This document shows, in pieces, positions 33,963 to 41,596 of a stretch of 59,054 bases of DNA. The translations under genes were made by a program, and so were the position numbers. How positions within the stretch are numbered: the first letter of the stretch is position 1; every line of letters begins with the position of its first letter. Below the pieces are notes generated by a model that was not told where the DNA came from, made no database searches, and worked only from the letters and a program-made list of their open reading frames with translations. Origin of the DNA: JADJWR01 sp964509545 (GTDB lineage Bacteria > Pseudomonadota > Gammaproteobacteria > Burkholderiales > Burkholderiaceae_F); the NCBI GenBank assembly GCA_964509545.1, contig CAZDXQ010000019.1, forward strand, positions 1 to 59,054. Direction: 5' to 3'.

Positions 33963-34005
33963 TGATTAATATTAATGTGATTTCTAGGTAAAGTTAAAGC
34001 ACTTT

Positions 34006-34974
34006 CTAATGGCTGAGGATCATCCGGGCCGACCAGCGTCGCGCTGCCAGTGCGGCCTGCGCAAGCCTGCCGGCAGGCTGCGGCGAGGGGATTGGCGTGT
34101 CATTGGAGACGGCGACCCCCCTGCTGCGATTCCAGTGCGCCGGATGGATCTGCAGCATGACCGGCTCCAGCAGCGGCCGGCCGCGGCGCTTCAGGATCGC
34201 CACGGCGAGTTCGTCGTCGTTCGCGGTCAGTTGCAGGCGCAGTGCGGCCGGCGACGGGGCCTGCAGCGCACGCGCCTCGCGCAGCAGGAACACCAGCGCC
34301 TGCCGGTGGCTGGCTAACAGTTGCAGGCGGCGCAACGCACGGAACTCTCCGTCGCGCGAAGAGGGGGCGTGCGGCAGCCAGCCGAGCAGCGCGCCGAGAT
34401 GGGTGGCGCGCAGCGACTGCTCGATCGCCCAGAAGGTTTCGCGTGGCGTCTCCGGCTGCACGAACAGCGCGCGCGCCAGATCGATGCCCGCGGCGGCCAG
34501 TGCCGGCGGATAAGGCAGCGTCGGCAGGGACGCTGCGGCACGTTCGGGCGGCAACACCCAGACGCAGGCGCGGGCCTCCCGTGCGCATCCCGCCAGCGCC
34601 GGGGCGAGTAGCGACAGCTCGCCGATGCCGGAAGCGTCGAACAGCAGCTCGATCAGCTGGCCCTTGGGCCAGCCGCCGCCGGGTAACTCGGCATCAAGTG
34701 CGGCAAAGCCGGTGCTGATCGTGGCGTCGCGGCAGGTGGCGTGCGCGATTTCATCGGCGCGCCAGAGGCCGGCCAGCTGCTGCAACGTGGCCGCATGGGC
34801 CGCGGAAATCGGCTCGATTGCCGCCTTGCGCTGAGACGACTTTATGTCGGTGCCCGGCGGTTCGGCCCGGATGCTGCGCGGCGCAGGCGTGCCGCGATGG
34901 ACCGGCGCCGCGTCGGCTGGAGGAGTGATGTCGTGGTCCGGAAAAAGGGGGAGCAAGGCCATGGCGGCACGCAT
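34006..34974 (-). CDS. imuA: ImuA, SulA/RecA-like subunit of the SOS mutasome
   Basis: A 322-residue ImuA-type protein related to RecA/SulA folds. Recognisable blocks are ISTGFAALDAELPGGGWPKGQLIELLF, a degenerate RecA-like opening, followed by IGELSLLAPALAGCAREARACVWVLPP and the C-terminal LQIHPAHWNR with polar tail. ImuA is required with ImuB and DnaE2 for damage-induced mutagenesis. It lies 57 bases after lexA and is probably driven from the LexA-controlled promoter at 35703. ATG at 34974 is followed by a second in-frame ATG at 34962, so the exact start is not certain. Confidence 0.92.
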   Translation of the reverse strand: MRAAMALLPLFPDHDITPPADAAPVHRGTPAPRSIRAEPPGTDIKSSQRKAAIEPISAAHAATLQQLAGLWRADEIAHATCRDATISTGFAALDAELPGGGWPKGQLIELLFDASGIGELSLLAPALAGCAREARACVWVLPPERAAASLPTLPYPPALAAAGIDLARALFVQPETPRETFWAIEQSLRATHLGALLGWLPHAPSSRDGEFRALRRLQLLASHRQALVFLLREARALQAPSPAALRLQLTANDDELAVAILKRRGRPLLEPVMLQIHPAHWNRSRGVAVSNDTPIPSPQPAGRLAQAALAARRWSARMILSH

Positions 34975-35031
34975 GACGCCTGAAAAAGAGGGATAAGGAA
35001 ACGCGCTGTGGCGCGAGGTGCGTCGCTGCCG

Positions 35032-35670
35032 CTACAGCGACGGGCGGATCACGCCGACGGCGATGCCTTCGATCAGCAGCGGCTCGCGCCGCAGGTCGAC
35101 GACGATCGGCGAATAGTCGGGGTTCTCGGCGATCAGTTCGGCGCGGGCGCCGCGCAGCTTCAGCCGCTTGACGGTGACTTCATCGTCGAGCCGCGCCACC
35201 ACCACCTGGCCGCTTTCGGCCTGCGCCTGCTTGTGCACGGCGAGCCAGTCGCCGTCGAGGATGCCGGCATCGCGCATGCTCATGCCGCGCACCTCGAGCA
35301 GGTAGTCGGCGCGCGGCTTGAACAGCAGTGGGTCGACGGCCGGCGTGCGCAGCACGTTTTCCTGCGCCAGGATCGGGCTGCCGGCAGCCACCTTGCCGAT
35401 CAGCGGCAGGCTGACGGCGGCGGCCACCGCCTTCATCGTGGTGCGCGCCGATTCCTTCAGCCGGATGCCGCGCGAAGTGCCCGAGACCAGCTCGATCAGC
35501 CCCTTGCGGTGCAGGGCCTGCAGGTGCTGTTCGGCGGCGTTGGGCGAGCGGAAACCGAAGGCGCGGGCGATCTCCTCGCGCGTCGGCGGCGCGCCGGTCT
35601 GATGCAGGGCGGCGCGGATGAAGGCGAGGATCTCGCTCTGGCGGGCAGTGGGGGCAACGTCTGGATTCAT
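35032..35670 (-). CDS. lexA: LexA repressor
   Basis: A 212-residue SOS repressor. The winged helix N-terminal domain holds PTREEIARAFGFRSPNAAEQHL as recognition region. The latent protease domain has the scissile Ala96-Gly97 in KVAAGSPI, nucleophile Ser131 in GMSMRDAG and Lys168 in VTVKRL. Length is typical. A perfect SOS box lies upstream overlapping its promoter, indicating autoregulation. lexA heading an imuA-imuB-dnaE2 cassette is a known arrangement in proteobacteria (lexA-linked mutagenesis cassettes), and this copy may be a cassette-specific second LexA or the only one. Confidence 0.96.
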   Translation of the reverse strand: MNPDVAPTARQSEILAFIRAALHQTGAPPTREEIARAFGFRSPNAAEQHLQALHRKGLIELVSGTSRGIRLKESARTTMKAVAAAVSLPLIGKVAAGSPILAQENVLRTPAVDPLLFKPRADYLLEVRGMSMRDAGILDGDWLAVHKQAQAESGQVVVARLDDEVTVKRLKLRGARAELIAENPDYSPIVVDLRREPLLIEGIAVGVIRPSL

Positions 35671-35693
35671 GGCGGCGGCATCGGCAGTTCGGT

Positions 35694-35713
35694 TACTGTT
35701 GATTTATACAGTA
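35694..35713. promoter_or_regulatory. LexA operator (SOS box)
   Basis: TACTGTTGATTTATACAGTA contains CTGT-N8-ACAG and palindromic flanks (TACTGT/ACAGTA), the E. coli/betaproteobacterial SOS consensus. It sits 24 bases upstream of the lexA ATG and overlaps the lexA -10 element, so LexA binding would block the polymerase. Confidence 0.92.
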
Positions 35714-35730
35714 TCCATGGAGAATTGCAA
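35703..35730 (-). promoter_or_regulatory. lexA: lexA(-imuA) sigma-70 promoter
   Basis: On the minus strand TTGCAA (35725-35730) and TATAAA (35703-35708) are separated by 16 bases, and the SOS box covers the -10. It probably drives lexA and imuA, with the downstream genes read from it at least in part. Confidence 0.7.
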
Positions 35731-35832
35731 TCACCTCCGGTCGGATCGGTGGCGATCTCGTGAATCGGGGGGGCACTGACGGCTGCTGACCGTGCGTCTG
35801 CCGGGCGTCCAGCACCTCGATTGCGCAGTCCG

Positions 35833-35864
35833 ATTGCATGCGATGGCGTACATGATCATGCAAT
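35833..35864 (+). promoter_or_regulatory. Inverted repeat upstream of brnT, candidate BrnA operator
   Basis: ATTGCATG (35833-35840) and CATGCAAT (35857-35864) form perfect eight-base arms; a second palindrome CATGATCATG overlaps at 35851-35860. The site lies 12-43 bases before the brnT ATG, the right place for autoregulation by the antitoxin BrnA. Function is inferred. Confidence 0.5.
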
Positions 35865-35876
35865 ACAGTATCGAGC

Positions 35877-36179
35877 ATGATCGCGTTCGATACCGTCGTC
35901 GGCTTCGATTGGGACGCGGGCAATGCGCGCAGAAACGAAAAGCATGGTGTCACGCAGGTGGAAGCGGAAGAGGTCTTCCTCCACTGCCCCCTTGTGCTCG
36001 CGCTGGACCTTGCGCATAGCTCAAAGGAGGAGCCGCGCTTTCATGCGCTGGGTGTCACCCGGGCCGGTCGTCGCCTCCATCTCACCTTCACGATCCGAGG
36101 TAACGGAACCCTGATTCGCGTCATTTCCGCAAGGGACATGCATCGAAAGGAAAGGGTGATTTATGACAAAGCGGACTAA
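35877..36179 (+). CDS. brnT: BrnT-family ribonuclease toxin
   Basis: A 100-residue BrnT toxin. The RelE-like motif series is clear: FDWDAGNARRNEKHGVTQVEAEEVF, then EEPRFHALGVTRAGRRLHLTFTIR and IRVISARDMHRKERVIYD, whose Arg/His residues form the RNase site. It would inhibit translation by RNA cleavage unless bound by BrnA. The toxin-first order is usual for this type, and its 3' end overlaps brnA by 17 bases. It diverges from lexA, with the operator regions about 120 bases apart. Confidence 0.95.
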   Translation: MIAFDTVVGFDWDAGNARRNEKHGVTQVEAEEVFLHCPLVLALDLAHSSKEEPRFHALGVTRAGRRLHLTFTIRGNGTLIRVISARDMHRKERVIYDKAD

Positions 36180-36438
36180 GCCCCTGCCGAAATTCGCCAA
36201 CGAGGCCGCAGAACGACGGTTCTGGGAAACACACGACTCGACCGCCTACGTCGACTGGTCGAAAGCCGAGCGCGCCGTCTTCACGCAGTTGAAACCGACG
36301 ACCCGCTCGGTCACCTTGCGGCTTCCCGAAACGCTGCTTGCCGGGCTGAAGACCGCGGCCAACCAGCGCGATGTGCCGTACCAATCGCTGATCAAGGTCT
36401 GGTTGGCCGAGAAGCTCGAAGAGTCCGGAGGACCGTGA
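36163..36438 (+). CDS. brnA: BrnA-family antitoxin (ribbon-helix-helix)
   Basis: A 91-residue antitoxin. The N-terminal half (FANEAAERRFWETHDSTAYVDWSKAERAVF) is the toxin-binding part typical of BrnA. The C-terminal half is a ribbon-helix-helix: TTRSVTLRLPETLLAGLKTAANQRDVPYQSLIKVWL. It should neutralise BrnT and repress the operon. ATG at 36163 is within brnT, giving the 17-base overlap and coupled translation. Confidence 0.93.
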   Translation: MTKRTKPLPKFANEAAERRFWETHDSTAYVDWSKAERAVFTQLKPTTRSVTLRLPETLLAGLKTAANQRDVPYQSLIKVWLAEKLEESGGP

Positions 36439-37088
36439 TCGCCGTTGCTGCCAGGCCAGGGACTGCGCCCTGTTCCGCAATCGACATGCCGGCGGCCCGA
36501 CGCCCGGCGCCACGTTATTCGAGTTGCAGGGCGGGGGCAGTGCGCCCGCGCTTTCCTGCAATCGGCTTGCGAGGCGCTACGTGCGAGAGGTGCGTGTGCC
36601 GCTGCGCCGTCGCGCCGCTGGCGTCGGCGGCATCGGCCGGGCTCGAGTCCCGGGCAGCGGTGCGAGCGCCCAATCCGCTTCGCCGATGGATTGCCGTGGC
36701 CCCGTGCCATGCGCTGTTGCGGTAGTGCCATACGCAGAACAACACAGCTTGTCCGTGGCCGATGCCGTGCTAGACTTTTTTGCATTCGACATCAGTCGGC
36801 GGCGAAATCGCAAAGCCTCGCGCCGCAGCCCGAAGCCGAGATCATCGCCTTAGGCGGCTCGCCGGGACACTTCGCCGCTGATCCAAGTTTTCGGACAGTT
36901 GCTTGCACGGCGCTTGCCGTTGCCCATGTCGCGGGCTTACCTGGTCCGCGCTTGTCGGCGAGGCCGTAGCTGAGATATCGGATTTCGACTTTTCCGGTCC
37001 GCCGGCGTTGCGCAGCTATGACATGCACGAACCCCGTGCGTGTCGCTGGGTTCGCGCCGCCGTCGCGGCCCGGTGATGACCGGGACGC
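36439..37088. other. Gene-poor region before scpB
   Basis: About 650 bases with no gene I can support. Open frames on both strands are compositionally biased, lack motifs and have no ribosome binding sites. The only structured signal is the candidate promoter at 36749. scpA, which often precedes scpB, is not here. Confidence 0.5.
36749..36776 (+). promoter_or_regulatory. Candidate sigma-70 promoter upstream of scpB
   Basis: TTGTCC (36749-36754) and TAGACT (36771-36776) are 16 bases apart, and a T run follows. A transcript would have a leader of about 300 bases to scpB, so it may drive scpB-rluB or a small RNA. Evidence is the motif only. Confidence 0.4.
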
Positions 37089-37745
37089 ATGAACACTCAA
37101 GAGGCCAAGATCGTCCTCGAGGCGGCGCTGCTGACGGCCGAGCGACCGTTGCCGCTGGCCGAACTGCGCAAGCTGTTCGCCGATGAATTAAATGCCGACA
37201 CGCTGCGCGTGCTGCTCGACGAATTGCGCCGCGACTGGAGCGGGCGCGGCGTCGAGCTGGTGGCACTGGCCTCCGGCTGGCGCTTCCAGAGCACGGCGTC
37301 GATGCGGGTCTATCTCGACCGGCTTAACGCGGAAAAGCCGCCGCGCTATTCGCGTGCCGTGCTCGAAACGCTGGCGATCATCGCCTATCGCCAGCCGGTG
37401 ACGCGCGGCGACATCGAGGACATCCGCGGCGTGACCGTTTCGCCGCAGGTGATCAAGCTGCTGGAAGAGCGTGGCTGGATCGAATGCATCGGCCATCGCG
37501 AATCGCCTGGCCGGCCGGCGCTGTTCGCCACGACACGCGCGTTCCTCGATGATCTCGGCCTGCGTTCGCTGGAAGAACTGCCGCCGCTGGTTGGCGAGGC
37601 AGCGACCGCAGCGGCGGCGGAATTCGAGTTGCAGCTCGGCGGCGCCGCCGCCGATGCCCCTTCCGAGAGTCCCGCGGTGGTGCATGTCGCGACCGCCGAA
37701 CCCCAGCAGGCGGTCGAGAGCATCGCCGCGCAACCGTCCCACTAG
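37089..37745 (+). CDS. scpB: Segregation and condensation protein ScpB
   Basis: A 218-residue kleisin-associated protein of the SMC-ScpAB condensin. It has two winged-helix domains: the first opens with QEAKIVLEAALLTAERPLPLAELRKLF, the second contains YSRAVLETLAIIAYRQPVTRGDIEDIRGV, the most conserved block of the family, followed by LLEERGWIECIGHRESPGRPALFATT. The tail (about 175-218) is Ala/Glu-rich and variable. rluB follows 11 bases later, so the two are cotranscribed, an arrangement common in betaproteobacteria. Confidence 0.95.
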   Translation: MNTQEAKIVLEAALLTAERPLPLAELRKLFADELNADTLRVLLDELRRDWSGRGVELVALASGWRFQSTASMRVYLDRLNAEKPPRYSRAVLETLAIIAYRQPVTRGDIEDIRGVTVSPQVIKLLEERGWIECIGHRESPGRPALFATTRAFLDDLGLRSLEELPPLVGEAATAAAAEFELQLGGAAADAPSESPAVVHVATAEPQQAVESIAAQPSH

Positions 37746-37756
37746 GCCAATTAGCC

Positions 37757-39142
37757 ATGACTCATGCGATCCGGCCACCGGCCGACGACGACGACTTCGA
37801 CGATCAGGGCGCCGATCCGGCGGGCCACGCTCAGGCGCGCGATGCCGAGCGCGACCGTCCGGCCGACGACGCCGACAGCGTCGCCGGTGACGCCGAGGCC
37901 GCCGGTCCGCAGGAAGGCGAAGGGCGTGGCCCGCGCAGCCCGCGCGGGCGACGCCGTCGGGGCCGCGGCGGACGCGGGCGGTCGGGTGCGGGCGGCCCGC
38001 CTGCGATGGCTGCGTCGGCCGGGGGTGGTGGCGCCGCTGTCGCGAACGCCGAAGGCCGGCCACTGGCGCCGCTGGTGATCGGCGAGGGCGAGGAACTGAA
38101 TCCGGAGGGGCTGGCTTCGGCACCGCTGTCGCGCGAACTGCTCGAGCGCGGGCGGCGCGCAGCCAGGCAGGCGGAGAACGCGCAATCGGAAAAACTGCAG
38201 AAGATCCTTGCCGACGCCGGAATCGGCTCACGGCGCGACATGGAAGAACTGATCATCGCCGGCCGCGTATCGGTCAACGGCGAACCGGCCCACATCGGCC
38301 AGCGCGTGTCGCCGTCCGACCAGGTGCGTGTCAACGGCAAGCCGCTGGCGCGCAAGCAGCCGGGCCGCCTGCCGCGGGTGCTGATCTATCACAAGCCGGC
38401 GGGCGAGATCGTTTCGCAGGACGACCCCGGCGACCGACCCACCGTGTTCGATCGCCTGCCGAAAGTCTCCGGCGGCCGCTGGGTTGCGGTGGGGCGCCTG
38501 GACTTCAATACCGAGGGCCTGCTGATCCTCACCACCTCGGGCGATCTGGCCAACCGGCTGATGCATCCGCGCTACGAGGTCGAGCGCGAGTATGCCGTGC
38601 GCGTCCTCGGTGAAGTGACGCCGGAGGCGCGAAGCCGCCTGCTCGAGGGCGTGGCGCTCGACGACGGCATGGCGAAGTTCTCGCGCCTCGACGACGAAGG
38701 CGGCACCGGGGCCAACCACTGGTACCGGGTGACGATCAGCGAGGGGCGCAACCGCGAAGTACGCAGGATGTTCGGCGCCGTCGGCCTGGAGGTCAGCCGG
38801 CTGATCCGGATCCGCTACGGCGCGGTGCAGTTGCCGCGGACGCTTGCGCGCGGCCGTTTCAGCGAGCTTTCGCCCGAGTGGGTGCGCGCCTGGATCCACG
38901 ATCTCGGCATTGCCGAGGACGAATTGCGCAGCAAGGGCGGCGGTGGTGCGCGCCCGCAAGGCGCCGCGGGCGGGCGCAGGAACAAACCGCCGCGGCAGGG
39001 GCCGCCGCGGCAGCCCGATCCGATGACCAGCACCGTGCAATACATCGCTGCCGGCGGCCGTCCCGGCCATGGGGGCCTCGGCCGTCTGGGGCAGGGAGGC
39101 CGGCCAAATCCGCGCGGCAAGCCGAGGCGATTCGGTCCATAG
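37757..39142 (+). CDS. rluB: 23S rRNA pseudouridine synthase, RluB type
   Basis: A 461-residue RsuA/RluB-family enzyme, expected to modify a uridine in helix 80 of 23S rRNA. A long acidic and Arg/Gly-rich N-terminal extension (1-135) precedes an S4 RNA-binding domain (EKLQKILADAGIGSRRDMEELI). The catalytic domain has Asp249 in VGRLDFNTEGLLILT, then the family blocks REVRRMFGAVGLEVSRLIRIRYG. The C-terminal tail is again Gly/Arg/Pro-rich. Such disordered extensions are usual in betaproteobacterial RluB proteins. Confidence 0.93.
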   Translation: MTHAIRPPADDDDFDDQGADPAGHAQARDAERDRPADDADSVAGDAEAAGPQEGEGRGPRSPRGRRRRGRGGRGRSGAGGPPAMAASAGGGGAAVANAEGRPLAPLVIGEGEELNPEGLASAPLSRELLERGRRAARQAENAQSEKLQKILADAGIGSRRDMEELIIAGRVSVNGEPAHIGQRVSPSDQVRVNGKPLARKQPGRLPRVLIYHKPAGEIVSQDDPGDRPTVFDRLPKVSGGRWVAVGRLDFNTEGLLILTTSGDLANRLMHPRYEVEREYAVRVLGEVTPEARSRLLEGVALDDGMAKFSRLDDEGGTGANHWYRVTISEGRNREVRRMFGAVGLEVSRLIRIRYGAVQLPRTLARGRFSELSPEWVRAWIHDLGIAEDELRSKGGGGARPQGAAGGRRNKPPRQGPPRQPDPMTSTVQYIAAGGRPGHGGLGRLGQGGRPNPRGKPRRFGP

Positions 39143-39183
39143 GTCGCGAGCGGTCTGTCCCGACGCGGCCGCGCCCTCGGCCC

Positions 39184-39211
39184 TTGAGAGGGGCGTTGCA
39201 GTGCGTATAAT
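39184..39211 (+). promoter_or_regulatory. Sigma-70 promoter of the rimP-nusA-infB operon
   Basis: TTGAGA (39184-39189) and TATAAT (39206-39211) are 16 bases apart, an almost consensus promoter. It lies about 190 bases before the rimP start, leaving a leader that contains a terminator-like hairpin at 39336. Confidence 0.82.
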
Positions 39212-39335
39212 TCGCGCGTTGCGGCTGCAGCCCGGTTAATCAGGCTTCCTGCCGCCAGCGCGCTGGCCCTGCGGTTTTCTCGTCTGCCGCAGCGCCGTTA
39301 TCCGATCGGATCGCGCGAGCCTGTTGAAAACAACG

Positions 39336-39361
39336 AATGGGCTTCAGGCCCATTTTTTTTT
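39336..39361 (+). terminator. Terminator-like hairpin in the rimP leader (possible attenuator)
   Basis: Perfect stem ATGGGC (39337-39342) and GCCCAT (39348-39353) with loop TTCAG, followed by eight T. It has the exact form of an intrinsic terminator, yet lies between the promoter at 39184 and rimP at 39404. Either it ends a short leader RNA and is bypassed under control, or it terminates rluB transcription; the location after the promoter favours attenuation. Confidence 0.85.
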
Positions 39362-39403
39362 CCGTGCCGTGACCGCATTTACGGGAGCGGCGATGAAAGA
39401 CGC

Positions 39404-39970
39404 GTGGCAAGGATCACGAACGAACTGACGGCGCTGGTCGAGCGCACCGTAACGGGGCTCGGCTATGAACTGGTCGACCTCGAGCGGGTCGGCCATGGGC
39501 TGCTGCGCGTCACGCTGGACACGCCGAGGCCGGGTGGCGTCGGCCTGGAAGACTGCGAGCGGGTCAGCCGGCAACTTTCGCACCTGTTCGCAGTCGAGGA
39601 TGTGGACTACGACAGGCTCGAGGTCTCCTCGCCCGGCCTGGACCGGCCGCTGCGCGGCGCGCGCGACTTCGCGCGCTTCATCGGCGCCGAAGTGGCGCTG
39701 CAACTGCATGCGCCGCACGACGGGCGTCGCAGGCTGCGCGGCACCGTGCTGGCCAGCGGTGGCGATGAAGGGGCTGAGTGGATCCGCCTGCGCGAGTCGC
39801 CGCCGCAGGCGCAGGCGGGCGGCAAAGGGCGCCGCTCCGCGCCGAGGAACAAGGGGGTGCCGGAGATGCCGGTGTTCGAGCTGGCCTTGGCCGAGATCGA
39901 CAAGGCGCGGCTGGTGCCACAGGTGGATTTTGGATCGAAGGCGCGCGCCGCGCCGGACAAGGAGCTCTGA
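39404..39970 (+). CDS. rimP: Ribosome maturation factor RimP
   Basis: A 188-residue factor needed for 30S subunit maturation. The N-terminal domain holds GLGYELVDLERVGHGLLRVTLD and the DCERVSRQLSHLFAVED block, followed by YDRLEVSSPGLDRPLRGARDF; the C-terminal SH3-like part contains the LRGTVLA and VDFGSK segments, with a loop insertion typical of betaproteobacteria. The start is GTG at 39404; the ATG at 39393 is out of frame. No strong Shine-Dalgarno is visible, which may tie expression to leader structure. nusA starts in the very next codon after the stop. Confidence 0.95.
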   Translation: MARITNELTALVERTVTGLGYELVDLERVGHGLLRVTLDTPRPGGVGLEDCERVSRQLSHLFAVEDVDYDRLEVSSPGLDRPLRGARDFARFIGAEVALQLHAPHDGRRRLRGTVLASGGDEGAEWIRLRESPPQAQAGGKGRRSAPRNKGVPEMPVFELALAEIDKARLVPQVDFGSKARAAPDKEL

Positions 39971-41548
39971 ATGAGCCGGGAAATTCTGCTGCTGGTCGAC
40001 GCGCTTGCGCGCGAGAAGAACGTGCCGCGCGAGATCGTGTTCGGCGCGCTGGAATCCGCACTGGCCGCGGCCACCAAACGGCTGTTCGACGAGGAGGATG
40101 TCGACATCCGCGTGGCTGTGGATCGCGAGACCGGCGACTACGACGCCTTCCGCCGCTGGCTGGTGGTGCCCGACGAGGCCGGCCTGCAGGAACCCGGCCA
40201 CCAGATCATCCTGTCCGATGCACGCGAGCAGATCGCCGACATCGAGGTGGAGGAATACATCGAGGAGCAGCTGCCGCGGCAGGAATTCGGCCGCCGTTTC
40301 GCGCAGGACACCAAGCAGGTGATCCTGCAGAAGATCCGCGATGCCGAGCGCGAGCAGCTGCTCGCCGAGTTCCTCGCCCGCGGCGACGACGTGATCAACG
40401 GCACGATCAAGCGCATGGACAAGGGCGACTTCATCGTCGAGATCGGCAAGATCGAGGCGCGGTTGCCCCGATCCGAGACCATCGGCAAGGAAAACCTGCG
40501 CATCGGCGATCGCGTCCGCGCCTGGGTGGCCAAGATCGACCGCACGCAGCGTGGCCCGGCGGTGATCCTGTCGCGCACCTCGCCCGAGTTCCTGAAGAAG
40601 CTGTTCGAGCTCGAGGTGCCGGAGATCGAGCAGGGGCTGCTGCAGATCAAGTCGGCGGCGCGCGACCCGGGCATCCGCGCCAAGATCGCGGTGTGGACGA
40701 ACGACCGCCGCATCGATCCGATCGGCACCTGCGTCGGCATGCGCGGCTCGCGCGTGCAGGCGGTGACCAACGAGCTGTCCGGCGAGCGGGTCGACATCGT
40801 GCTGTGGTCGGAGGACCCGGCGCAGTTCGTCATCGGCGCGCTGGCGCCGGCCAATGTCAGCTCGATCGTCGTCGACGAGGAAAAGCATGCGATGGACGTC
40901 GTCGTCGACGAGGAGAACCTGGCCATCGCCATCGGCCGCGGCGGCCAGAACGTGCGCCTGGCCTCGGAGCTTACCGGCTGGCAGATCAACATCATGACCG
41001 CCGAGGAATCGGCCGAGAAGCGCGAAGGCGAGAAGGTCGCCGTGCGGCGGCTGTTCATGGACAAGCTCGACGTCGACGAGGAGATCGCCGACATCCTGAT
41101 CGACGAGGGATTTTCCACGCTCGATGAGATCGCCTACGTGCCGGTGCAGGAGCTGCTCGACATCGAGGCCTTCGACGCCGATACGGTCGAGGAACTGCGC
41201 ACGCGCGCGCGCAACGCCCTGCTCACCGAGGCGATCGCGCGCGAGGAGAACATCGAGCAGGCCGACGCGTCGCTGCTCGAGCTGGAGGGCATGGATGCGG
41301 AGCTGGCGGCGCGTCTGGTCGGCGCCGGCGTGCACACGCGCGACGACCTCGGCGAGCTGGCGGTCGACGAACTGCGCGCGATCATGGCGCTGCCGGCAGC
41401 GCGAGCGCGCGAACTGATCGACAACGGCTTCGGCGACGTGACCGAAGACGAGACGCGGGCCCTCGCCACCGCCGACGAAGAGCGCGCCAAGGGTCTGATC
41501 ATGTCGGCGCGCGCGCACTGGTTCGCCGAGGAGGGCGGCCAGAGCTGA
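39971..41548 (+). CDS. nusA: Transcription termination/antitermination factor NusA
   Basis: A 525-residue NusA. The order is N-terminal RNA polymerase-binding domain (SREILLLVDALAREKNVPREIVFGALE), S1 domain (GTIKRMDKGDFIVEIGKIEARLPRSE), two KH domains (GACVGMRGSRVQAV-type loop seen as TCVGMRGSRVQAVTNEL, then IAIGRGGQNVRLASELTGW) and two C-terminal acidic repeats ending at about residue 500, as in other proteobacteria. It starts directly after the rimP stop. It could bind the upstream hairpin and self-regulate, as E. coli NusA does at its own operon. Confidence 0.97.
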   Translation: MSREILLLVDALAREKNVPREIVFGALESALAAATKRLFDEEDVDIRVAVDRETGDYDAFRRWLVVPDEAGLQEPGHQIILSDAREQIADIEVEEYIEEQLPRQEFGRRFAQDTKQVILQKIRDAEREQLLAEFLARGDDVINGTIKRMDKGDFIVEIGKIEARLPRSETIGKENLRIGDRVRAWVAKIDRTQRGPAVILSRTSPEFLKKLFELEVPEIEQGLLQIKSAARDPGIRAKIAVWTNDRRIDPIGTCVGMRGSRVQAVTNELSGERVDIVLWSEDPAQFVIGALAPANVSSIVVDEEKHAMDVVVDEENLAIAIGRGGQNVRLASELTGWQINIMTAEESAEKREGEKVAVRRLFMDKLDVDEEIADILIDEGFSTLDEIAYVPVQELLDIEAFDADTVEELRTRARNALLTEAIAREENIEQADASLLELEGMDAELAARLVGAGVHTRDDLGELAVDELRAIMALPAARARELIDNGFGDVTEDETRALATADEERAKGLIMSARAHWFAEEGGQS

Positions 41549-41596
41549 ACCGAGATCCGCGCCGCAAGTAGCTGAGACACCTGGTCCGAGGAACAC

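Noticed and set aside
36435..36969. Overlapping + strand frames after brnA
   Set aside because: Arg/Ala/Cys-rich composition without motifs, and no Shine-Dalgarno; typical of non-coding GC-rich DNA.
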